8,567 nt of DNA from Candidatus Aminicenantota bacterium (GTDB taxonomy: Bacteria; Acidobacteriota; Aminicenantia; Aminicenantales; Aminicenantaceae): the NCBI GenBank assembly GCA_013139435.1, contig WTAW01000053.1:1-8567 (forward strand), read 5' to 3'. The translations under genes and the position numbers were made by a program. The notes under the pieces were generated by a model. The model did not search any database. It saw nothing but the letters and a program-made list of their open reading frames with translations, and was not told the DNA's origin. How positions within the stretch are numbered: the stretch's first letter is position 1; every line of letters begins with the position of its first letter. Shown piece after piece: positions 1 to 4,566 of this stretch.

Positions 1-39
1 TCGGTCCATTCGGGGACTTGACCCTACATGGTCACTCGG

Positions 40-1239
40 TTAATCTGAAATCTCCGTGACCGTTCCCGCTCCGACTGTCCGTGATCCCTCTCGAATCGCA
101 AACTTCAATCCCTTCTCCATCGCCACCGTCGTTATCAGTTCGATCTCCAAATTCGCATTGTCCCCAGGCATCACCATCTCTACTCCACTAGGTAACTTCA
201 CCGTCCCCGTCACATCCGTCGTCCGAAAATAAAACTGCGGCCTGTATCCCGTGAAAAACGGCGTGTGCCGCCCCCCCTCTTCCTTCTTCAACGCATATAT
301 CTCCGCCTTGAACTTCGTGTGCGGCGCTATCGATCCAGGCTTCGCCAACACCATCCCACGCTCTACCTCTTCCTTGTCCGTCCCTCTCAATAATATCCCT
401 ACATTGTCTCCAGCCTGCCCCTCATCCAATATCTTCCGAAACATCTCAACCCCTGTCACTACCCGCTTCCGCGTCTCGCCAAACCCTACAATCTCTACCT
501 CCTCATTCACCTTTATGATCCCCCGATCCACTCGTCCCGTCACAACCGTCCCTCTCCCACTTATCGAAAATATATCCTCTATCGGCATTAAAAAAGACTT
601 GTCCACCAACCGCATCGGCTCCGGAATGTGCGCATCCACCGCATCCATTAACTCCAAAATAGACTTGTTCACCTCAGCTTCAGGATCCCCATCCGACTCC
701 AACGACTTCAACGCACTCCCTCTTATCACTGGTATGTCATCCCCAGGAAACTCATACTTCGTCAATAACTCCCTCACCTCTAACTCCACCAAATCCAATA
801 TCTCAGGATCATCCACCAAATCCGTCTTGTTCATGTACACTACAATCGCTGGAACATTCACCTGCCGCGCCAACAATATGTGCTCCCGCGTCTGCGGCAT
901 CGGCCCATCATCAGCCGCCACAACCAGTACCGCCCCATCCATCTGCGCCGCCCCAGTTATCATGTTCTTTATGTAATCCGCATGACCAGGACAATCTATG
1001 TGCGCATAATGACGATTGTCCGTCTCATACTCTATGTGCGCTATCTGTATCGTTAACCCACGCTCCTTCTCCTCAGGCGCATTGTCAATCTGATCGTAAT
1101 CTATAAACGATACCTTATCCGACTTCTTGTTCAATACCTTCGTTATCGCCGCCGTCAACGTCGTCTTCCCATGATCCACATGCCCTATCGTCCCTATGTT
1201 TAAATGCGGCTTCGTCCTCTCAAACTTTGCTTTAGCCAT
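40..1239 (-). CDS. tuf: Elongation factor Tu
   Basis: EF-Tu is the GTPase that delivers aminoacyl-tRNA to the ribosomal A site. The 399-residue product has the full family layout. The G domain carries the P-loop GHVDHGKT (19-26), the switch I threonine in RGLTI (60-64), DCPGHADY (82-89), NKTD (137-140) and SALK (175-178). The two beta-barrel domains follow, with GRGTVVTGR, GGRHTPFF and YRPQFYFRTTDVTG, and the protein ends on TAA. I start at ATG 1239: it gives the family N-terminus MAKAKFERTKPH and follows a strong GGAGGTAAGGAG Shine-Dalgarno tract. Fifteen extra upstream codons stay open but would run back to the end of tRNA-Thr. It is the last gene of a tRNA-tuf operon, 46 bases after tRNA-Thr(GGU). 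NKTD replaces the common NKCD and RGLTI the common RGITI, both conservative. Codon use is odd: purine-ending codons dominate, with ATA and ACG the main Ile and Thr codons. Identity is certain. Whether a second tuf exists elsewhere cannot be seen. Confidence 0.98.
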   Translation of the reverse strand: MAKAKFERTKPHLNIGTIGHVDHGKTTLTAAITKVLNKKSDKVSFIDYDQIDNAPEEKERGLTIQIAHIEYETDNRHYAHIDCPGHADYIKNMITGAAQMDGAVLVVAADDGPMPQTREHILLARQVNVPAIVVYMNKTDLVDDPEILDLVELEVRELLTKYEFPGDDIPVIRGSALKSLESDGDPEAEVNKSILELMDAVDAHIPEPMRLVDKSFLMPIEDIFSISGRGTVVTGRVDRGIIKVNEEVEIVGFGETRKRVVTGVEMFRKILDEGQAGDNVGILLRGTDKEEVERGMVLAKPGSIAPHTKFKAEIYALKKEEGGRHTPFFTGYRPQFYFRTTDVTGTVKLPSGVEMVMPGDNANLEIELITTVAMEKGLKFAIREGSRTVGAGTVTEISD

Positions 1240-1285
1240 CTCCTTACCTCCATATATTAATACTTTTACCTTAATTTTATCCAAA

Positions 1286-1358
1286 AGCCCACGACCAGAC
1301 TCGAACTGGTGACCCCGTCCTTACCAAGGACGTGCTCTACCGACTGAGCTACATGGGC
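1286..1358 (-). tRNA. thrT: tRNA-Thr (anticodon GGU)
   Basis: A complete 73-base cloverleaf. The acceptor stem is GCCCATG/CGTGGGC with one T-G wobble. The D stem is GCTC/GAGC, the anticodon stem CGTCC/GGACG with loop TTGGTAA, and the T arm ACCAG-TTCGAGT-CTGGT. The anticodon lies at 1323-1325 on the opposite strand and reads ACC and ACU. The discriminator base is U and the CCA end is not encoded: the next bases are TTT. It is the last tRNA before tuf, matching thrT of E. coli by position and anticodon. Confidence 0.97.
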
Positions 1359-1375
1359 AGCAAACCAATAACAAA

Positions 1376-1448
1376 AGCGGGAAACGGGACTCGAACCCGC
1401 GACAAACGGCTTGGAAGGCCATTGCTCTACCAACTGAGCTATTCCCGC
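1376..1448 (-). tRNA. glyT: tRNA-Gly (anticodon UCC)
   Basis: A complete 73-base cloverleaf. The acceptor stem is GCGGGAA/TTCCCGC, the D stem GCTC/GAGC, the anticodon stem ATGGC/GCCGT with loop CTTCCAA, and the T arm GCGGG-TTCGAGT-CCCGT. The UCC anticodon (1413-1415) reads GGA and GGG, the glycine codons favoured in the adjacent tuf gene. CCA is not encoded. It is separated from tRNA-Thr(GGU) by 17 bases and from tRNA-Tyr by 5. Confidence 0.97.
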
Positions 1449-1453
1449 TTAAA

Positions 1454-1536
1454 TGGGCAGGGAAGGATTCGAACCTCCGGAGGGTTGCCCCAGCGGGTTT
1501 ACAGCCCGCCCCATTTAACCACTTTGGTACCTGCCC
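1454..1536 (-). tRNA. tyrU: tRNA-Tyr (anticodon GUA)
   Basis: An 83-base type II tRNA with a long variable arm, as expected for bacterial tRNA-Tyr. The acceptor stem is GGGCAGG/CCTGCCC and the anticodon stem GCGGG/CCCGC with loop CTGTAAA (anticodon at 1500-1502). A variable arm of about 14 bases (TGGGGCAACCCTCC) is followed by the T arm GGAGG-TTCGAAT-CCTTC. The discriminator is A and CCA is not encoded. Only 5 bases separate it from tRNA-Gly, so the two must be cut from one precursor. Confidence 0.97.
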
Positions 1537-1648
1537 ACATATCCGGCAACGGACCAATAGCTATTGGGCTGATTCTTTACGAATCTTTCGACTAAACATA
1601 TCAATATATAAAAAAAGCGCCCAATAACCTAAGCCATTTCACTCAAAA
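1537..1648 (-). other. Structured spacer inside the tRNA operon
   Basis: This 112-base transcribed spacer between tRNA-Thr(UGU) and tRNA-Tyr is far longer than the 5- and 17-base spacers further down the operon. It contains a perfect 14-base palindrome CCAATAGCTATTGG (1554-1567), a 5-bp hairpin GATTC-TTTAC-GAATC (1571-1585), and an 8-bp inverted repeat TATTGGGC (1562-1569) / GCCCAATA (1619-1626) enclosing that hairpin. The palindrome and the 8-bp repeat share bases 1562-1567, so they cannot form together. On the transcribed strand a run of seven U follows GGGCGC, but I see no strong stem in front of it that would make a terminator. No gene is visible. It is probably a processing spacer. Confidence 0.6.
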
Positions 1649-1721
1649 AGCCAGCGAGAGGATTCGAACCCCCGACCCGCTGATTACAAATCAGCTGCTC
1701 TACCAACTGAGCTACGCTGGC
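1649..1721 (-). tRNA. thrU: tRNA-Thr (anticodon UGU)
   Basis: A complete 73-base cloverleaf. The acceptor stem is GCCAGCG/CGCTGGC, the D stem GCTC/GAGC, the anticodon stem GCTGA/TCAGC with loop TTTGTAA (anticodon at 1686-1688), and the T arm GGGGG-TTCGAAT-CCTCT with two wobble pairs. The UGU anticodon reads ACA and, by wobble, ACG, which is almost the only threonine codon used in tuf downstream. CCA is not encoded. It is the first gene of the operon, about 160 bases after the predicted transcription start. Confidence 0.97.
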
Positions 1722-1883
1722 ACAATCATCAATCAGGACGTTCTTGAATACTTTTGTACTTTAGTGTCTTTTATAGGGGTGAAATAAGAAAAGAAAGGCC
1801 TGCTCTCCGTTTTACCTTACGCTATCGATTCAACTACCTCTACACCTAACTTCGACTGCCCATAAAAAAAATAAATTTTGTCA
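1722..1883 (-). other. 5' leader of the tRNA-tuf transcript
   Basis: The leader has about 160 bases between the predicted start point and the first tRNA. I see no open frame of useful length, no clear boxA-type antitermination motif and no strong terminator hairpin. Bases 1724-1739 recur with one mismatch at 2054-2069 on the other side of the promoter. The function of the leader is unknown beyond being removed during tRNA maturation. Confidence 0.4.
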
Positions 1884-1889
1884 TCAGCG

Positions 1890-1940
1890 ATATTACACAA
1901 CTTTGATCCTTTTGTCAACCCACTAGAACAAAAAAAAACA
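1890..1940 (-). promoter_or_regulatory. Promoter of the tRNA-tuf operon, with A/T-rich upstream tract
   Basis: On the minus strand a perfect -35 TTGACA (1918-1913) is followed by 17 bases and a -10 TAATAT (1895-1890), placing the start near 1883. Upstream of the -35 is a TGTTTTTTTTTGTT tract (1940-1927) at about -46 to -58, where an UP element that contacts the RNA polymerase alpha subunit would lie. The base after the -10 begins CGCTG, a fairly G/C-rich discriminator as in stringently controlled stable-RNA promoters. The last two points are inference from known promoter rules. Confidence 0.75.
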
Positions 1941-1960
1941 TTCCTAAAACCATGATGGCG

Positions 1961-1990
1961 TGAATACTCAATAACAGTATTGAGTGATCA
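1961..1990. repeat. Inverted repeat in the divergent intergenic region
   Basis: ACTCAATA (1966-1973) and TATTGAGT (1978-1985) pair perfectly around the loop ACAG. The stem extends through a T-G wobble and one mismatch to TGA/TCA (1961-1963 and 1988-1990). There is no U run on either side, so it is not an intrinsic terminator. It sits about 20 bases upstream of the A/T-rich tract of the tRNA promoter. It could be a regulator binding site or the remnant of a mobile-element end. Role unknown. Confidence 0.6.
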
Positions 1991-2029
1991 GATTGTGTGG
2001 TGGAGAAAATTCATTTATTTTTACTCGGT

Positions 2030-2109
2030 GGGGGAAAATTGGCGTGTTTTCGAAATCATCAATTAGGACACTCGGAATGTCATTCAACACGAATTTGGGA
2101 TTTTCCCCC
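2030..2109. repeat. Imperfect foldback just upstream of the purB promoter
   Basis: The arms GGGGGAAAAT (2030-2039) and ATTTTCCCCC (2100-2109) are perfect 10-bp complements. A second pair, CGTGTT (2043-2048) with AACACG (2086-2091), lies inside after an asymmetric 3/8-base loop. The interior holds further small complements (GACA/TGTC and GAAT/ATTC). The block ends 27 bases before the -35 of the purB promoter and is probably not part of the pur transcript. It could be an old palindromic mobile element or a binding region. No gene is supported here. Confidence 0.55.
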
Positions 2110-2136
2110 CTCCCTTTGTATTTGGCGCTGATTTCG

Positions 2137-2165
2137 TTGACATCGGAACCTGCAGTTGTTATGAT
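2137..2165 (+). promoter_or_regulatory. Promoter of the purBSQL operon
   Basis: A perfect -35 TTGACA (2137-2142), a 17-base spacer and the -10 TATGAT (2160-2165, 5 of 6 to consensus) predict a start near 2172. The resulting leader of about 146 bases is mostly the repeat element at 2185-2301. I see no recognisable purine riboswitch or PurR-type box by eye, but I could not run a covariance search. Confidence 0.7.
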
Positions 2166-2184
2166 TTCACTTCATTTCTATGAT

Positions 2185-2301
2185 CCTGGATTATTCACGA
2201 GTCGAGGTGGATTTAGTGGTTAGGTTGGGTCGGCGCAAGGCGCAAAGATCGATATTGCTTTTGTTGAACAAAGTATCGACATTTTTTATAAATAGTTCAG
2301 G
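2185..2301 (+). mobile_element. MITE-like structured repeat, copy 1 (in purB leader)
   Basis: This 117-base non-coding element starts with CCTGGATTATTCA and ends with TAAATAGTTCAGG, inverted terminal sequences matching at 10 of 13 bases. Its left 23 bases match copy 2 (6800-6822) at 22 positions, and its right-end block (2273-2306) matches 6934-6967 at 28 of 34. The middle differs and is about 50 bases shorter. Near the right end is a hairpin: TCGATA (2249-2254) pairs with TATCGA (2274-2279), and TTTGTT/AACAAA pair inside it. A 7-base tandem repeat GGCGCAA occurs twice at 2232-2245. It ends 3 bases before the purB Shine-Dalgarno sequence. It encodes no transposase, so it would need one supplied elsewhere. 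Family not identified. Confidence 0.7.
2264..2292 (+). promoter_or_regulatory. Possible second promoter inside repeat copy 1
   Basis: TTGAAC (2264-2269), a 17-base spacer and TATAAA (2287-2292) form a moderate sigma70-like match. The predicted start is near 2299, just before the purB ribosome-binding site. It lies wholly within the repeat, and the equivalent bases of copy 2 do not keep the match. It also overlaps the hairpin arm, so it may be chance. Confidence 0.3.
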
Positions 2302-2317
2302 TTAAAGGATTTTACCA

Positions 2318-3619
2318 ATGATCAAACGTTACACCCGACCCGAAATGGGTGCTATTTGGGAGGATCAAAACCGATATCAGAAATGGCTTGATGTGGAAAT
2401 AGCTGTCTGTGATGCCTGGTTCGAATTGGGAGAGATTCCCGAAGACGCACTTAAGAGAATCAATAACAATGCCTCCTTCAACATAAAGAGGATCGATGAG
2501 ATCGAAAATGTCGTGAAACACGACATCCTCGCCTTTCTCACGTCGGTTTCAGAATTTGTCGGAAAAGACTCACAGTATGTTCATCTCGGATTGACATCTT
2601 ACGATGTCGTTGATACAGCGTTCTCTCTGCTTATTAAAGAATCTCTGGAAAAAATATCCAAAGGCTTGAACGCTCTTAAAGATGTGCTTAGAGAAAAAGC
2701 GATCGAGCACAAAACAACCGTCATGGTCGGAAGGACGCATGGTGTTCATGCAGAACCCATTACCTTTGGCGTTAAGGTTCTGGTTTGGTACGAAGAAATC
2801 CGAAGACAGTGCGAACGCATTACAAGGGCAACGGAGAATATCAGTTATGGACGGATCTCTGGTTCAGTGGGAACATACATCCACCTCGACCCAAAAGTCG
2901 AGGAGATCGCGCTGGCCAAGCTGCGTCTTCGACCCGCAAAGATCTCGACCCAGGTCCTTCAGCGCGACAGACACGCAGAAGTTATTGCGGCACTGGCTCT
3001 CGTGTGTGCATCCTTGGACAAATTCGCTCAAGAGATCCGCCACCACCAGAAGACAGAAGTTCTTGAGTTGGAAGAACCCTTCACGAAAGGACAGAAGGGC
3101 TCTTCATCCATGCCACACAAGAAAAACCCGGTTCGCACGGAACGGATCTCAGGACTCGCCCGTATCACACGGAGCAACCTCCAGACAGCATTGGAGAACA
3201 TCCCTCTCTGGCATGAGAGAGACATTTCTCATTCATCAGCGGAGCGGGTGATTTTCCCGGATTCATTCATCATCACGGATTTCCTTCTCGCTGAAATGAC
3301 GGATATCATCAAGAATTGGAGAGTCCATCCAGAGAGAATGCTGGCAAACATAAACCTCACGCGCGGACTCATCTTCTCCCAGAGAGTGATGCTCACGCTG
3401 ATCAAAAAGAACATCTCCCGTGAAGATGCCTACAAACTGACTCAGCGAAACAGCCTTAAAGCTTGGGATGAGCAGAAGGATTTTAAAGAACTCCTGAAAG
3501 CAGATCCCGAAGTGACCGAATTGCTTTCTGATGAGGAGATCGAAGAGTGTTTCTCTCTTGACCCTTATCTGGATAAGATAGATTACATTTATAAAAAGGT
3601 GTTTGCTGATGAAAGTTAG
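2318..3619 (+). CDS. purB: Adenylosuccinate lyase
   Basis: PurB splits fumarate from SAICAR and from adenylosuccinate, so it serves both the common purine pathway and the last step to AMP. The 433-residue product has the usual length of the Bacillus/Thermotoga-type enzyme and belongs to the fumarase/aspartase fold. Visible motifs are VKHD (66-69), LTSYDVVDTA (92-101), GRTHG with its histidine at 141, and the flexible signature loop GSSSMPHKKNP (261-271) carrying the catalytic serine. TSYD replaces the more common TSSD/TSTD. The start at ATG 2318 has AAAGGA (2304-2309) 8 bases upstream, and the N-terminus IKRYTRPEMGAIW is family-typical. The stop overlaps purS by 11 bases. First gene of purBSQL, with a repeat element occupying most of its leader. 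Confidence 0.97.
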   Translation: MIKRYTRPEMGAIWEDQNRYQKWLDVEIAVCDAWFELGEIPEDALKRINNNASFNIKRIDEIENVVKHDILAFLTSVSEFVGKDSQYVHLGLTSYDVVDTAFSLLIKESLEKISKGLNALKDVLREKAIEHKTTVMVGRTHGVHAEPITFGVKVLVWYEEIRRQCERITRATENISYGRISGSVGTYIHLDPKVEEIALAKLRLRPAKISTQVLQRDRHAEVIAALALVCASLDKFAQEIRHHQKTEVLELEEPFTKGQKGSSSMPHKKNPVRTERISGLARITRSNLQTALENIPLWHERDISHSSAERVIFPDSFIITDFLLAEMTDIIKNWRVHPERMLANINLTRGLIFSQRVMLTLIKKNISREDAYKLTQRNSLKAWDEQKDFKELLKADPEVTELLSDEEIEECFSLDPYLDKIDYIYKKVFADES

Positions 3620-3851
3620 AGTCCTGGTCTCCTTCAAAGACAGCGTCCTCGACCCGCAAGGACAGGCGGTCAAAAACGCACTCCACACCCTTGGTTATGG
3701 GGGAGTGATAGATATCCGTCAAGGCAAAGTGTTCGAGATCGAATTGGAAGATATCTCGGTCGAAGAAGCGAATCGGATCATCCCGGAGATCTCCGACAAG
3801 GTCTTGGCAAATCCGATCATCGAAAAATTTGAATATCAAATCATCGAATAG
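3609..3851 (+). CDS. purS: FGAM synthetase subunit PurS
   Basis: PurS is the small subunit that bridges PurQ and PurL in the three-part formylglycinamidine ribonucleotide synthetase, helping ammonia pass from glutaminase to synthetase. The 80-residue product matches the family's usual length and shows its hallmark N-terminus VRVLVSFKDSVLDPQGQAV followed by the H-x-LGY segment and a C-terminal LANPIIEKFEY. A TTG six bases upstream also opens the frame. I prefer ATG 3609 because AAAGGT (3595-3600) then sits 8 bases away and the protein begins directly at the first beta strand. It overlaps the purB end by 11 bases, suggesting translational coupling, and is 6 bases from purQ. Confidence 0.95.
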   Translation: MKVRVLVSFKDSVLDPQGQAVKNALHTLGYGGVIDIRQGKVFEIELEDISVEEANRIIPEISDKVLANPIIEKFEYQIIE

Positions 3852-3857
3852 AAGATC

Positions 3858-4547
3858 ATGAAATTTGGCGTTGTTATTTTTCCCGGTTCTAACTGTGATT
3901 ACGACACATATTTTGTCCTCAAAGATGTGTTCGATCAGGAAACGACTTTTCTCTGGCACAAAGAGCACAGCTTGCATGATGTTGACTGTGTAGTGCTCCC
4001 CGGTGGTTTTTCATACGGCGACTATTTGAGATCAGGAGCTATCGCAAAATTCTCGCCACTCATGCAGGAAGTGAAAGAGTTTGCCGACAAAGGAGGACTC
4101 GTTCTCGGAATCTGTAATGGCTTCCAAGTCCTCCTCGAGTTGGAGCTTCTTCCTGGTGCGATGACCAGGAATAAAAACCTCAAATTCCTCTGTCAGCATG
4201 TCCACTTGAGAACGGAAAATACCCACACGCCATTCACAAACAGAGCGCGAAAAGGAGATGTGATTAAGATCCCCATCGCTCATTTTGACGGCAACTATTT
4301 CGTGGAGCCTGAAACCCTGCATACAATCAAGCAAAACGATCAGATCATCTTCCGCTATTCAGAACCCAATGGACATCTCTCAGAGCGAGCAAATGTCAAC
4401 GGATCCATGCACAACATTGCAGGCCTCATAAACACGGGGGGCAATGTCTTGGGGATGATGCCCCATCCTGAAAGGGCATCCGAAGCCATACTCGGCAGCA
4501 AGGATGGACGGATCATCTTCGAATCGATCATCCATTGGCTGCGATAA
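3858..4547 (+). CDS. purQ: FGAM synthetase glutaminase subunit PurQ
   Basis: PurQ is the class I glutamine amidotransferase subunit that hydrolyses glutamine and hands ammonia to PurL. The 229 residues match the family length. The N-terminal FPGSNCDYD (8-16), the oxyanion region LPGGFSYGDYLRSG (47-60), the nucleophile Cys86 in GICNGFQ, and His203/Glu205 in MPHPER complete the catalytic triad. PNGHLSERANVNGS (170-183) is also typical. The start codon has only a weak purine-rich stretch upstream, so translation probably depends on ribosomes finishing purS 6 bases earlier. Ile codons here are mostly ATC (11 of 16), in clear contrast to tuf. Confidence 0.97.
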   Translation: MKFGVVIFPGSNCDYDTYFVLKDVFDQETTFLWHKEHSLHDVDCVVLPGGFSYGDYLRSGAIAKFSPLMQEVKEFADKGGLVLGICNGFQVLLELELLPGAMTRNKNLKFLCQHVHLRTENTHTPFTNRARKGDVIKIPIAHFDGNYFVEPETLHTIKQNDQIIFRYSEPNGHLSERANVNGSMHNIAGLINTGGNVLGMMPHPERASEAILGSKDGRIIFESIIHWLR

Positions 4548-4566
4548 ATACCCTGGATAAAACAGA

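Noticed and set aside
1..39. Possible tRNA 3' end downstream of tuf
   Set aside because: On the minus strand GGGTCAAGTCCC resembles a T arm, but the loop is one base short and no acceptor or anticodon arm can be checked. A 5-bp TGACC/GGTCA hairpin (19-34) has no U run, so it is not a convincing terminator either.
251..976. 241-residue open frame on the plus strand
   Set aside because: It lies entirely antisense to tuf, has low-complexity Ser/Thr/Pro-rich translation and no ribosome-binding site. It stays open because the codon bias of tuf leaves few stops on the opposite strand.
1321..1595. Open frames of 78 and 87 residues across the tRNA genes
   Set aside because: They are translations of the tRNA-Thr, tRNA-Gly and tRNA-Tyr sequences. 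The tRNA cloverleaves explain every base.
1984..2223. 79-residue open frame upstream of purB
   Set aside because: It has no ATG start (GTG inside a palindrome) and no Shine-Dalgarno, runs through the foldback and the purB promoter, and ends inside repeat copy 1. No recognisable domain.
2172..2317. Purine riboswitch in the purB leader
   Set aside because: The leader is accounted for mainly by the repeat element, and I could not find the three-helix arrangement with conserved loops. A covariance-model search would be decisive.
3483..3977. 164-residue antisense open frame over purB, purS and purQ
   Set aside because: It is fully covered by three well-supported genes on the other strand and has no family features.
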